A stretch of DNA of 64,000 nt from Onchocerca volvulus. Its lineage: Eukaryota > Nematoda > Chromadorea > Rhabditida > Onchocercidae. Location of the stretch: contig HG738137.1 of assembly GCA_000499405.2 (NCBI GenBank), positions 10,176,768 to 10,240,767 of the forward strand. Reading direction: 5' to 3'. The notes under the pieces are model-generated. The model ran no database searches. It had not been told where the DNA came from and worked only from the letters and a program-made list of their open reading frames with translations. The translations under genes and the position numbers were made by a program. Below, piece by piece: positions 25,701 through 38,445 of the stretch; position 1 is the stretch's first letter, and each line of letters opens with the position of its first letter.

Positions 25701-28700
25701 ACAATGAACACAACATAAAAACTCTAGATCAATGTTACACAAAATCAGGATATGAATTTTTCCAGAAAGAACAGAAAAAGCCTTGATTTCCGAAATTTTA
25801 ATTTCCGGTCATAAAAAAAATGACTAGTTTCAGTTGTAAAATGATTTAAAGTAAACATATAATAAACTCAGTCATATAATAATTAAAGGTATAAAACAAA
25901 AAAGCATGCAAACGCAAAATGAAAGAACACCTAACAAGTCTGAAAACTTAATCGAAAAATGAAGTGATGTACAAAATAACAATTTATTTCAATTATTCCT
26001 AACTCGAGTTTAAAATAAAAAGAAAAAACAACAAAAAGTCAATTGATACATATTAGTTTTATATTATAGAACGCACCTGTGTTACTTGTTGCTTGACTTG
26101 TTCCACAAAATCACCTGGTGCTTTAGAATCCGTGGCATACACTATTGAAACTGGAATATCTGGCGGTGTTTGTGTAAATGTGTATGATTCCTCTGATGTT
26201 TCACCACCACTTATTTCACTTCGATGAAATAATTTTCCAACTTCAAGAGTTTCCGATTCTGTACTCTGAATCGTGTGTTTTGTTTCTGTTGTACCCAACT
26301 TTTCCCAATTCAATTCTGAAACCGTTTGTTTCCCCATATTAATAGCGGATTGTTCACTTCTCCAATTTTCGTTCTGATTCTCCGATGGAGCGGACGTATT
26401 ATTATATTTTTCCATATCTTTCGAACGATAATCAAATTGTTGCTTGAATTCATTTTCTCCCGACACTCCAGTTCCATCAGCAACTTTGTCAGTAATTATT
26501 TCATCGGATTTGCGAGCTGAATCTTTAACAATTATCGGTTTCTTCACATCGCCTGCAGTAGCTGCAGGAGCTATCTCTACATTCTCAACAGAAGTCGCAA
26601 AATTGGGAATATATGAGAAATCATAAACTGGAACAAAATCTTGCTTCATTTGAGGAACATTTGACGAAGGCCTAACCTCTTTACAATCAGAACCAAGGAT
26701 AATTTTTGTTCGCAAAATGTTATATTCCAGCTCATTGGTAGGTGATGTGGTATTTACATGTGTTAATTCGGTTCCATGAACATCACTCTTGATTAATTTC
26801 TGCTGTTTTTGATGCTCTTCCTGATCGCTACTTTTCGGTTTGCTTCCACGCCATAACGAAGAGAAAAAACGACCTTTGGTGCTTTTACCACCGTCTTTTT
26901 TGTTTCCTTTCAACTTAACATCACCTTCAGTCATTGTCCCCTTCTTTATTCTCAATACATCAATTTCTTCATGTGTAATCGGTTTGTCAGCAGTATTGAC
27001 GGAATCTGTTTCATGCTTCTCTGTAATACATATTCCACTAGTTTCGGTAGGTTCAGTTACTTGCGTGTCCTTTTCACGCCTATATCTGGTACTGCTGTAA
27101 GTTGCAATTTCTTCCTCCGAATCACATGGTGGACCCCGAAGATGAAATCCTTTCACTACAAAACTTGATCTCTTGTTAACACCATCATTCGATGCATTTG
27201 TTTCTTTTTGCTTCAAATTTGAATCTTGCTGCAAATCATCGTCAACATTTCCCATTTCACGCTTAACTGTAATTTTTGCTCTATATCCAACATTTTCACT
27301 ACTGCTTGGTGACGTTTGAGTGACATTTATTTGATTTGGAGATGGAAGTGCAGTTAAAGCAGCTGATGTGACTTCCAGCTCAGGAATTCCAGGGATACTC
27401 TTTAAATTCAATGGCAATCCATCGGAAAGCTCGGAACCACGTTTAAGATAGATGAAAGCATTCTTTTTTGTTTCTGCATCTGTTATATTTTGATTAGACG
27501 GTGACACTGCTGAACTACGATTTAAAGGCTCTTCTTTCATATCTTTAGAACGAGCCAATTCATTCGCTTTTATAGTCAATCCAGTAGTTGCTTCTTCATA
27601 CGACGAGCCGAATTTAGTAGTGTAGTCGAGAGATTCCTCATTAGAAATATTCATATCAGTAATCTTCTTGGAACTCATCTTGCTTTCTTTGTCTGGTGAT
27701 CGCCAAAAATGAAACAAATCAAACTTTCCACGTTTGCTATTATCTTCTTCATTTTCTGAAGCTGTTAAAGGCTCATCTTTGAGATATAGATTTGCTTTCA
27801 TTTTTTTGTTCTTGTTTTTCAGATGCAAATCAGTCTTCGGTTCTTCTACAGAATCTACTTTTGAAACTATTTTTAACGGTGATGATGACGTTCGGCTTTC
27901 AGTAAAATCAGCTGAAAGTTCGGGTTGTTGCTGTTGTTGAATAAATTGAAGTTTTGATGAAGCCTCCAGTTTTTCTTTCTTACCATCTGGAAGATCTCCT
28001 TTTTCACTGCGAAATGACTTACGCCAAAACGAAAAGATTCCTTTATGTTTTGCTAATTCATCTGTGCCATTACTTACACCACGCTTATTACGCAGCATGA
28101 TTTTCTTCTCGAATTCTTTATGATTTTCTGAGACATAAGCACTTGATGTTGAAGAGCTGCTGCTCAAACTTGTAGTTGAACTTGATTCAGTGCTACTATC
28201 ACGTAATTTTTTTGCCTTCTTGTAAGAAATTCCACTATGATATATTGATGAGTTTTCTTGGATAGGAGTAAATGATAATTCTTTTCCATACTCTAAGCAG
28301 TTCAACGGTCCATCATAAGGAACGGTAACAAGATTATACGTCTCGGGTTTCACGAAACACTTCTCCACAATTTCAACTTCACCGGAAACTTTACGATGTT
28401 TAAAAGGATGCTTTTTAATTTTTATTTTTTCATTTGTCGGAACTCTGTAAGCAGTTTCTGCTGCATATGTGGTTATTCGACTTTCATTTTTCGACAAGAA
28501 AGCTTCGCTATCACTCTTTTCTTCCTCGCGATGTTTAGCATCAGAGTCATTCCTGTTCAGATGCAATCTAGCAGTTTTCTTGGCTTTCAAAGTACTAGAT
28601 TTCTGTTCATTTTGAAATTCTGAAGCATTCTTTCGTTTTTTTATTTTGCGTGTTTTCACATAAGTATTACCAGGATGATATACAGCGGAATATTCATGAA

Positions 28701-31700
28701 TTGGAGTAAACTGTAATCCCTTTGTAAAATGTGTAATTTCCAAAGGTCCTTGATAAGCAGCATATTCCAATTTGTAAGTTGCAGGATTAATATTTTCTTT
28801 CGCGACAATTTCCACAGTACCTTCATGTTTTGCTCTTTTAAACGTTTTATAATAATTTGATGGATTTCGTTCTTGATTCTGTACTTTTACTGCAAGATGA
28901 AGAGGTTGAAATGATATTTCATTAATTCGAGATAACTTCATTGGAGGAGGTGTGTCATCAAGAATATGTTCATTCTGTGATCGTTCGAATTGTTTTGTCT
29001 TTCTGGACCTTTCCAATGACCTGTCAATATCTAATTTTTTATATGTTGGTAGAATGGCATGTTTAACACCTTTTGATTTTTCGACTCTTTTGAGAACAGG
29101 TTCTTTTTTCATATCACTGGATACTGATTTACTTTGACCTTCGCTAAGATGCAATACAGCTTTCATTTTCTGATGGCTACTTTCACTTTTCACATCCTGT
29201 ACATCAGTCAATTTTGTATCTTTTTTAATTTTTTGCATAGATTTCTGCATTTTGGAATCCACTGTGATGCCACCTTTCATCTGATCGAGATATTTCTTTT
29301 TTTTCATTTCCTGTTTTGTATGTTTTTTTGAGATTTCCTCATCGACTACTCTTTTTTCAACATCAACAACGCTAGGTGAGTCATTTTTGCCCGTATCAGA
29401 TATATCAATAACTGCTGTATACTTTTTTTTTTCATCCACCGGCACTTCTGCATCAGTTGATGTTTCACTTGATGATGTTTTTTGTTGCTCCTTTCGAATC
29501 AAAAATTTCCGGCGCTTTCTATCTTTAATAATCGATAAACCGGGATGATAAATCATGGCATGTTCATGGATTGGTAAAGATGGAAGCTCTTCTTCACGTC
29601 TTATGCTATGCAATAGTTCATCATATGAGGTGGAAGGTACTCCATATGCTCCAGGTCTAGCATGGCTACTATCTGAAGTGCTGACGAGATGATAAGTTTG
29701 CTTCGGCTGCACGGAATCATAAGTTCCTTCCTTGGTACCATTAATGGAACTTTTATCCGTATCGATCCCAACTACTACAGGTTTACTTCCCTTCAAATAT
29801 GCTGTCTGCGGAAGTATTTTTTCAGATGATTCCGCATTATAACTTGCTTGCGTGGATTGTTTTTCATAATCTGGTTGTTTGACATGAATGAGGGCAATTT
29901 TTTTTGTTTCATTTTCTTGTTCATTTATAGATCCAGATTTATTAATTGTACGATCATCGCTAATTAATTTACTCGCATTCTTTTCTGTCTTCTTTTTAAT
30001 TTCTGTATTTTTTTCTTTTAGTAATTTTGTTTGAGATTTTTCTGGTTTTTTATAACATTGAAACCAATATCGTATATTGCCTTTTTCATCGATATCTGTT
30101 CGGTTTGGATCCATAGTATCGTAATATCCTTGATTATAGACGTAAACATGAGCTGTCAATGGTTCTGTCGGTAGTTCCACACTACGTTCAGTACGTGAAA
30201 TAGGTCCCTTAAATTTTTCACTTGTCGGATAATTTTTTTTACTAATCTTAAACTTGTCCACAACATCATCTGTTCCCAAATATTTCTTATGTTCTAATAC
30301 ATCGAAATCTTTGTTTCCGTAAATGGAACGGGAGAAATCAGAATGATAGATATCAACAAAGTAACGTATTGGATATGTTTCAATATCTTCTTCCTTTACA
30401 AGGATGTCGGTTTCTGCACCATTTTGGTGAAATATTTTCCCCGTTGATGCCAATTTTGGTCCATGAACTAGCACAAAATCATCTCCTGGTTCAACTGGTG
30501 GCTCATGAAATCGTCTACTATGACTTCCAATCATTTCTTCCTCATAATGTCCAGGATGATAAACAACTGCAGTATCTTCGACTGGTAAAAATTTCCCATC
30601 TTTTTCTTTTCGTAGAACTGGCATATCTGATCTGCTTTCGAATGAATTATCCGATATGTAACGGGGTTGACCATGAAAATCATCATCCGTAAATTTGCGC
30701 GTAAAAAGACCAGCACTTCGAGAAATTTTTGTGGAATAAGGAGAAACATGAGATGGCAAAGTATGCTCGAAATGTTGACCAGTAATAGTACTACTAGTAC
30801 TAGTAAATGTACTAGTAGTAATAGCAGTAGAAGTGGTAATAGCAGCATTATTAGAAATAGCAGTTGTAACAGAAGTAGTAAAAATATCAGACGAATAAAT
30901 ATTATCAGGCAGTTTTCTTGAAATATTACTGGTGTTACCCACCTCTGCACCGTTTGATATTGCATCATTTTCTACGTTCTGTTTGCTTTCCGCAACATGC
31001 CTTGAGTATATCTTTTCGGGGGAAATCACTTGCTAAAAATTAACATTGTGAAATGACGGAAAATAACATTTTACAAATATCATCAAACAAAATAAATATT
31101 TCAATAAATTTGTCGTAAGAATAAAAAAATATAAAAATTTATTCTAAATTAACCACTTCCCCTATTTTTGGTCTGATTTCAACCATCATTATTTATTAAA
31201 TCAAATTAGTTTTTCTGATCGTATCTCTGCAGATAGAATTTACTGAATGAATAGATGGAAAAAAGAAAAAGCAAAAAAAAAATTATAAAGCATAAGAGAC
31301 GAGCGGAGAAAAAGTCATTGTTATTTTATGGAAAAATAAAAGGAAAGTATCTTCCCTGTGGATCTATTTTTTAGAAATTAAGATAACTTACACTGCCGCT
31401 CCATCCTAACTCCTTACCGGTCCCATCCTCGGAATACATCAATGGAAGAGTTTGACTTATTGAAACCGGAACTGTAACTGCAAAAAAAAAAAATAAGATG
31501 GATCATTAACAATGAAGTTTTTCTTGAACCGAGAATTTACTCGAATCGCGAAGCTAAGTAATAATGACTTTCGAGGTTTAAAATGATTATAGAAATTAAA
31601 ATATTTCCTTTACTTATTCCGTAAAATGATAGACATTCTTCAAAATTAAAAAAGAAAAAAGCTAAATTCAACCAAATCTAAGAATGAAATTTTTAACTTG

Positions 31701-34700
31701 TATGCAGTCTAGAAAAAATTTAAAATAATCATCATACTATTTCCATCATCTCCAGCCAAACGAACACTTTGCGAACGTTGAACTGGCTGACTATTGCAGA
31801 ACATTTGTGAAGCCATTTTTGACTGAAATTGAGTGCGCCCCTGGTAACGAAATCTAGCTGAACCCCAACGGAACAAACCTTTATGTGGCTTTTCTTCTGG
31901 CTGGATCAATCTGTAACTTTTGTAATAGTGGTCGGATTTATCACATCAGTATGCAATTCAATCAATAAATTATTCTAAATTGTTAGAGAATGGAAAGAGC
32001 CACAGTTAAGTGGTTTCACGTATAAAATATTTTATGTATAGAAATAACAGAGATGTAATATACTGAATTATAGAATTTCTGATAAACAAAAAACAAACAA
32101 CAAAATGGGCAAACTAAATCATGTGTTAATTATCACTCTTATTGACGTAACATAAAAAATAACGAAAAAAAAAAAAAAAAAAAGAAAAAGAACTGATTAG
32201 ACGGATAAATAAACCTAAAGAAGGTATGGTGCTCAACGCCGCATTTCCAAACTCTTTTTGCTGCTTCATAATCAGATAATTTGAATGCAATTGTCGATTC
32301 ATTTTTCTCAAGCTGAAAAAAACTTGGAATTATTTTGAATAACTTTAAACAACTTTTTGAAAAGAAATTGAAAAAATTGATGCTTTTAAATCTAGTTTGC
32401 TTTTCCTAGCCAAGAAAGTATCGCAGAACTTACTTCACCAGGTTTGACTTTGATTACAAAGACATTACGTCGATAACCAATTTTGATGATATTCTGCCAA
32501 AGAAAACGATGTACGCGAATCTGGTCGAGATATATATTGATTCCATGAGCACAAATGCCAATCTGAACAGGTGTACCTTTTCCATCCTGAAAACATGGAA
32601 AAAATTCTATATCTTTTCACTAACCATTAAATATAACTGACCATGCTTCTGCACCATTTATTATTAGTCCATAAGCCATTATTTCACACCAACCGAACTG
32701 CCTATTTTTATTTTTTCAAATTTGGAATTGCAACCATAAATAACTTATTCTATAAAAACGATAAATTATGTAAAATTAGAAAGCCACGCCCATTCTATTT
32801 CTGATCTTTTAACATGGACTATTCAGACATTTAATATCCAACTAACTTATTTATCGTTTTAAGTTCTGATGGTGGAGGATCACCTATTTCTCTGCTAATT
32901 TCACGTTCCAGCTTAGTATTACGACTCACTATAAACTGCCTTATTTTTTAGTTTCAATCATCTCATTAAATTTTAAGCAGAAATGAAAACTTTATAAAAA
33001 AATATTTTAAATAAATATTTTGAAAATGAGTAAGAAATTATATCACTCAAACCTTCGCATGGAAAAGATGAACGCCATACATACTCAGCTTCTTAGCATT
33101 TTCCAGATAATGTAAATCCGCTTCAGCCGATGTTTTGCCTCTACAAATTTTTTTGTTAATGAAAACAAAACAAAATCAAATTATCTTTTCAATTATTTGA
33201 AATTTTAAGTTTTTTATTTAAAAAAATCACTTGAAATTTTTTGTTTTTTTAAACATTCTTGATTTCAACTCCAACTCATAGTAAATAATAATGTTAGCTA
33301 TTGATGCATGTGTTGTTTAATTTTGAAATATTATATCCTTTTCTTGGAAAATTTTTTGGAAAAGTGCGACAACTTGCATTAACATGAAATTTGTTGAGAT
33401 GTATTGCTTTAATAAATAAGACAATGAAAGAAACCAAATAAGTTTACTTGTGATGTCTGTGCAGTTCTTCAATTTTTTCGTACAGTGTTTCATTTGGCAA
33501 AGGGGCCAAATGACAACTTTTGAGGAAATCGATGTATTGTAAAGAAGACTCGTAATCACCTCGCATAGATTGAGCGACATATGAACCCAGTAAAGCATAT
33601 GTAGCAAGAGTAGCTGGAAGCCTGAAAATTTATAATAATTTTTAGGGAATTAAACTAAATTCAAGACTTTTAAAAAATTGCCAAAAATTTTATCAAGAAA
33701 TAATAAGTTGTAAAGTAAATCGATAAAATACTTACTTGCCAGTGGAAATATCATGTTGAACTTGCAAGCCTAAAAGATGACGTGTCCTGTCCTCAGCTAA
33801 TGTTGCCGGTTCAGGTGGATAAAACTTCACCTTAAAATTGAATTCCCATGGATGATCTGGAAAAAATTTGAAAATCGTTATCAAGTTTTTCAAAGATCAT
33901 AGATTTAATGTATGATAAAGTTAACGCAGAAATTTGATTTTATGCATTTGATTTATGTCAAGCTTGAGTTTTATCTTAGTTAAAATAATGGATTGAGCAA
34001 AAACAATCCTGCGCATCCTTATAAAAGTAATAGAATCAATGTTACAATTACATAAATCATTTCAACAATCCACCAAATAATTTTAATTAGGAGTTATTTG
34101 GATCCTAATTTAACACTTAAGAGTCAATTTTCTAACGAATAAAAGAAATAGGACAAATTAAATACGAAGAGACGAAAGGAAAGAAAAAAAGAATAATTAC
34201 TAGCAATACTGCATTCCATTTTTTTAATGGCTCACTGAATTCTGGAGAACATAATTTAATGTCTCACATGTTGAATTCTAAACTCTAAATATAAAAGAAC
34301 CGATATACTTCACTTTGCAAATAATATACGACTAAAGTAAATAGTATATGATTCTTTTATATCTGAAAGATATTACAACTTTATCCAGAATTATCCAGAA
34401 TCTGCATTGCACGCGCATTTCTAATTTCAAGAATTTTTCTTCTTTTTCTAAATTTTTGAGTTCATCTTGTTTGATATTCCATAAATTTTGAATTTTTTAA
34501 GTATCAGAAAGAACATATCAAATAAAGTCAGTGCATTATAAAGAGAAATTTAAAACATCAAATCAATAACTGCGTCGTAGACAATTTATTTAACAGAATT
34601 AGAAATTAGTGAACAGAATCATTTTAAAATGATGAGAAATCATTTTAAAATGGTGAAGGATATTTTTCGGAGTAAAATGATATATCTGTAGATTATAATA

Positions 34701-36612
34701 ATTACAGATATCAGACTGTTAAACTAAAAAAAAAAAAAAAAAAAAAAGTACAATTCACGAAATATTCCCATATTTACTTTTTATAAAGTCAAGCAAAAAC
34801 AAACAAAAACGATCCTAGGAAGATTTATGAGGAAGTTCTTCATTTTGAAGACATTATATAAACAATCTAAAAAAAAATATTTCTAATTATAAGCTTTCAA
34901 ACAAACAACACGATTTCCCATGTCAAACAATCGCTATCTTCCGGTAAAGGATTGGATGCTATTATAGTGATACTGTAGAATCAGGGACAACAATTCTAAA
35001 TTTTTGAAAATTAATAAATTATAAGCAAATTCTTTCTAACTTTCTAATTTATATGAAATTACTTGCTCTTCAAATCATTTAAAAATACAAATACCTTTTA
35101 ACTGCTTCGAAATTCGTTTATCATCATAGATCCATTGCTGAAAAAATGTCAAAATCGGATATATGCTTTAGAAGTGATAATCAGCTCACAAAAATTAACA
35201 AGTTCGAAGTAGATTTTGGAAATGATGAAAATTTAACAAATTTACATAAATTCTTGATGCAGCTACCTATACTATTCAGAGTACTGAATCGGCTAAAAGC
35301 CATATACGAATTATCAGTACTGTTGCTGGTGAAGGACAACTACACCAACAAATCATATATTGAAAGACACGTGACACTATAATGTATACTATGACTTATC
35401 AGAACAATAAAGATAAATATCTCCTACACTTTATTAGTTTCTCTTATCTATTAATAATTGATAATAATGACAGTGTCAGAAAATTGAAAGATATAAAAGA
35501 CAAGTTCATCTACGGATAATCTTATCTGAAAATAATTTTACTTGAATTTCATCACTTTTGTCATCATTTTAATGAAGAATCAATCAGGTAAATATGTCAA
35601 ACCAATTTCAAAAGATGAATCGTGAACTTACTTGAATGCCCTCATCATCGGTGAAAGATAATGCGAAATAATCTTTTTCCGTGAGATCCAAAAACGCACA
35701 CACTTTGTCGAATAGTTCGCTTCCTTCAGCTTTTTTCTAAAAAGATAAAACTGATTCAATATTCCGGCAAATAAGCTAAATTTATGAGATGCTTATTAGC
35801 TAGAGGATATGCATAACCATGATGTAACGTCGAAACTTTTTCAAATTTTTTTTCAAATTTTCAAAATCTTAGTTTTACGGTAATTCAAATAAGTCGAATT
35901 TTTAGAATATGAAAGAATTTGAAATCCTGTGTTTTGCGTTAAAAATGCAATAATGAAAAATTCAGCATCACTTTCTGTTTATCCTTAGATTCCGATTTCA
36001 ATACTTAAAAAAAAGAAATGCAACAAGAAACTTATGAATCAAGAAAATAAAAAGGGGAAAAATGCAGTAAAAAACTCATGACTTTACATAGCTTCATGAT
36101 TTTTATTATGAATCACAACAAAATGCAAACAAAATAAAAAGAAAAAGCAACAAAACTATGGACAAAAATGATTCAACGCTAAAAATGAAACTGATATATC
36201 TACTGAAAAAAAAGAAAAAAAAAAAACATTTATCTTTTCAGAAAAAACAGAATGACAAAAAATTGCAGTTGATTTTAGCAAGAAAGAGGAAGAGCAATAA
36301 GAGTACATGAAATTGTAATTTAAAGAAAAGTAGCAAGATTGCAAAAAATAATGAATTGATTAAATATACTGCTGTTAACAATATAAACTATAATATTTTA
36401 AAATCACTTCAATTCTAAACGAAAAATTTTCGCTCGCTTTAAAACTATTTAAATAATTTTTTCTTTTAAAATAACTTAAAATACAAAAATAAATAACTAA
36501 CCGATACATAAAAGATATGCTTGGTAGAATCAAGAAGTTGTACAGTTGCAGGTTGCTGATCCATCGTTTGTTGAATATCACCAATCTCACCTTCTGCTGC
36601 CCTCTTACCCAT
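20699..36612 (-). CDS. frm-1: protein 4.1 / coracle-like FERM protein (FRM-1)
   Basis: Membrane-cytoskeleton linker of the band 4.1 family. Minus-strand exons: 36502-36612, 35632-35736, 35095-35137, 33736-33856, 33448-33621, 33053-33140, 32434-32586, 32215-32312, 31738-31910, 31392-31477, 26077-31032, 25397-25558, 24920-25069, 22801-22901, 22433-22520, 21846-22082, 21260-21346, 20699-20788; all phases fit, about 2340 residues. FERM domain at about residues 20-300: [86 protein letters not shown]-adjacent motif [13 protein letters not shown] at about 315-328. The 4.1 C-terminal domain at the end has [25 protein letters not shown] and [19 protein letters not shown] 1652-codon exon separates FERM and C-terminal parts. 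The ATG lies 5 bases after TTTGCAG, consistent with trans-splicing. The exon start 22082 could instead be 22064. Further upstream alternative exons cannot be excluded. Confidence 0.93.
22902..24919 (-). other. 2-kb intron of frm-1
   Basis: Lies between the exons ending at 24920 and starting at 22901. Contains A/T homopolymers (A24 near 24667-24690) and a direct duplication of a short AT palindrome at 24781-24822. No coding signal found. Confidence 0.75.
26077..31032 (-). other. giant 4956-base exon of frm-1 with cryptic motif repeats
   Basis: This single exon encodes about residues 385-2036, mostly Lys/Ser/Glu/Thr-rich and probably disordered. Within it several short motifs recur. A 'PI-x-E-...-YHPG-...-K-x-R-K' block is seen around 30541-30600, 29521-29580, 28655-28715 and 28205-28275, with weaker relatives at 30310-30370 and 30115-30175. 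Two copies (28650-28830 and 28205-28385) are about 65 residues long and share VEIV, a P-x-TY pair and the GPL core. A 'KK-x-A-x-L-H-L' motif recurs six times and a 'G-x-F-...-WR-x-S' motif three times. A Ser/Thr-only stretch ([16 protein letters not shown]) lies near the start. Antisense frames in this interval are shadows. Confidence 0.85.
33857..35094 (-). other. 1.2-kb intron inside the FERM domain of frm-1
   Basis: No coding sequence seen. It holds a short duplicated palindrome CATTTTAAAATG at about 34619-34652 and a 23-base A run near 34725-34747. Confidence 0.75.
35737..36501 (-). other. first intron of frm-1 (765 bases)
   Basis: Between the start exon (VQLLDS) and the exon beginning KKAEGSELF. 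Donor TATCG/GTTAG, acceptor TTTTTAG. A minus-strand frame at 36156-36344 is low-complexity and not coding. Confidence 0.75.
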
Positions 36613-36619
36613 CTGTTCT
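36613..36619 (-). promoter_or_regulatory. probable spliced-leader acceptor of frm-1
   Basis: TTTTCCTTTGCAG ends at 36618 on the minus strand and is followed by AACAG and the ATG at 36612. A strong pyrimidine-CAG acceptor 5 bases before the ATG is typical for SL trans-splicing. A cis-intron from a distant upstream exon is the alternative. Confidence 0.45.
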
Positions 36620-37437
36620 GCAAAGGAAAAAAAAAAAAAGGTATTCCATTATTTTCAAATAAAATTTATACACAGATAAAAAGACGGAGAAAAACAAGAA
36701 AAAAAAAGAGATGAAAAATGAAGTGAGACGATTCAATCACTTTAAAATGTTGAAGAATACTTTCATTAGGCTTAGAATTAATTACAAACACTTTTATAAT
36801 CACTGTTTTGACGATTGACATGAACAACACAACCGATCAGTCCTTAATGCATTCCTTTTGGAATGTTAAACGGAACGTTTATCTTATGAGAAAAAAAAAA
36901 AAAAAAAAAAAATGAAATGAAACCATTTCCAATGAAAATTTGCCTAAAAAATAGGCTTGAAACAATTAATGAATTTTAACTTGTTAATTCATTTGCATAT
37001 TTTAGCTTGGCAATGAAATCTATAAAATAAACAAGGAAAATAGCAATATCAAATATATGATTCATTCACCAGAAATGGAACAAACTGATCATGACGAAGA
37101 AAATAATCTTTCTAATTTCAACAAATAGAAATTAACGAAAGGAGGAAGAAAAAAATGAAACTAAAAAATGAAATACTTTACTGAAGAAGTACACATATAC
37201 TATTTCCTTTTTCATATTCCTTTCAAAAAAAAAAAAAGAAGTGAAGAATATTTTTGAGGAGTAAAGAAGGAATCTAAATTTGAGATGAAAATGCATCAGA
37301 AACGATTGACAGATGACGAATATCATTGAGAAAGACGGAGAAGTACGTGCCTTGGTTTCGTTCTTTTTTAGTGTAGATTTTGAAAAAAAAAATGAAAAAA
37401 GAAAAAAAAAAGAGGAAATATTGCTGAGTAACAACAT

Positions 37438-37655
37438 TAATGCCTATTAGAAGGACATAAAATCGGTGAAGAAGACTACTGGCGAGATGCCTAACGAAAG
37501 ATGCGAATTCGGTGAGATATCTATCGGAAGGATATAAATTAGACGAGATGCTTAACGAAAGAATTGAATTTGGCGAGAACTATTTTATCAGAGATTGGGC
37601 GAAATGCCTATCAGAATGATATATAGCTCTGATAAGATATCTATTGAAAAGACAG
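37438..37655. repeat. degenerate ~30-base tandem repeat
   Basis: Units begin GGCGAGATGCCTAACGAAAG, GGTGAGATATCTATCGGAAG, GACGAGATGCTTAACGAAAG, GGCGAAATGCCTATCAGAAT and so on, about seven copies of 26-32 bases with many substitutions. The repeat is G-richer than its surroundings. No long frame stays open through it. Confidence 0.75.
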
Positions 37656-38083
37656 AAAGATGACACAGACAGAACACTTTCTATTTCTGCAGAATTTCGA
37701 ATTATAAAAGAAAACATTTATTAATAACTTCTTCCTTCAAAACAAATACATCTGATAGACAACAAACATAATCATGAAAATCATGGCTAGCGTTAATTAA
37801 ATTTAAAAAGCAAAATACTTATTTCATATGGAATTCCAATCTTTTTTCCAAAATACAAAAATTTTTGAAATCTTTAAAAATTTTTTGCAGAAATAATTCG
37901 ATAAAATTCGTAACCAATTTTCAATCAAAATTTTTAAATAATACCAGTACATATAATTCATTAAATGCAAACAAATTCAAAATTACCCACCCGCGCGGGT
38001 AAGTTTACCCGTGCCAAATTGGAATGTTTAGCAAAAGAAAAATATGATAAAGCTTGATTTCAACAACATCAGAATGGAAAATT

Positions 38084-38086
<3 letters not shown>

Positions 38087-38144
<58 letters not shown>
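38087..38144. repeat. 58-base poly-A run
   Basis: An uninterrupted run of A. It could be assembly-length-limited, the tail of an old retroposed copy, or slippage. Confidence 0.95.
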
Positions 38145-38145
<1 letters not shown>

Positions 38146-38395
38146 ATGCTTCCAGAGAAATGAAGAAAAGAAATAAATAGTGAAAGTAGCTAACGGTTAT
38201 GGACATTTTTCAGAGAAAATAAGAGATGAAAATGAATCAGAAACGACTGGCACACACTTCGTGCACTCCTCATTCAATCGATAACAGTGCCGCACCTGCC
38301 TTACTGCTATTGCTATTGCATGCTGCATGCTGCATCCATAGCACTTTTTATGCCCAGTTGTATAGAGAGACGAAGTGTATGCCTATCATACACAC

Positions 38396-38445
38396 ATTTA
38401 CTTCCACGCACGCACGCATGCATGCACACACGCATGCCATACAAT
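38396..38445. repeat. CACG/CATG-type simple repeat
   Basis: ACGCACGCACGCATGCATGC followed by ACACACGCATGCC: alternating purine-pyrimidine sequence with Z-DNA-like character, in a locally CG-rich patch. It makes the His/Ala/Cys-rich frames at 38226-38551 spurious. Confidence 0.8.

Noticed and set aside
30531..30968. 145-codon minus-strand frame rich in Leu/Ile
   Set aside because: Shifted-frame shadow of the frm-1 giant exon; the correct frame carries the conserved protein.
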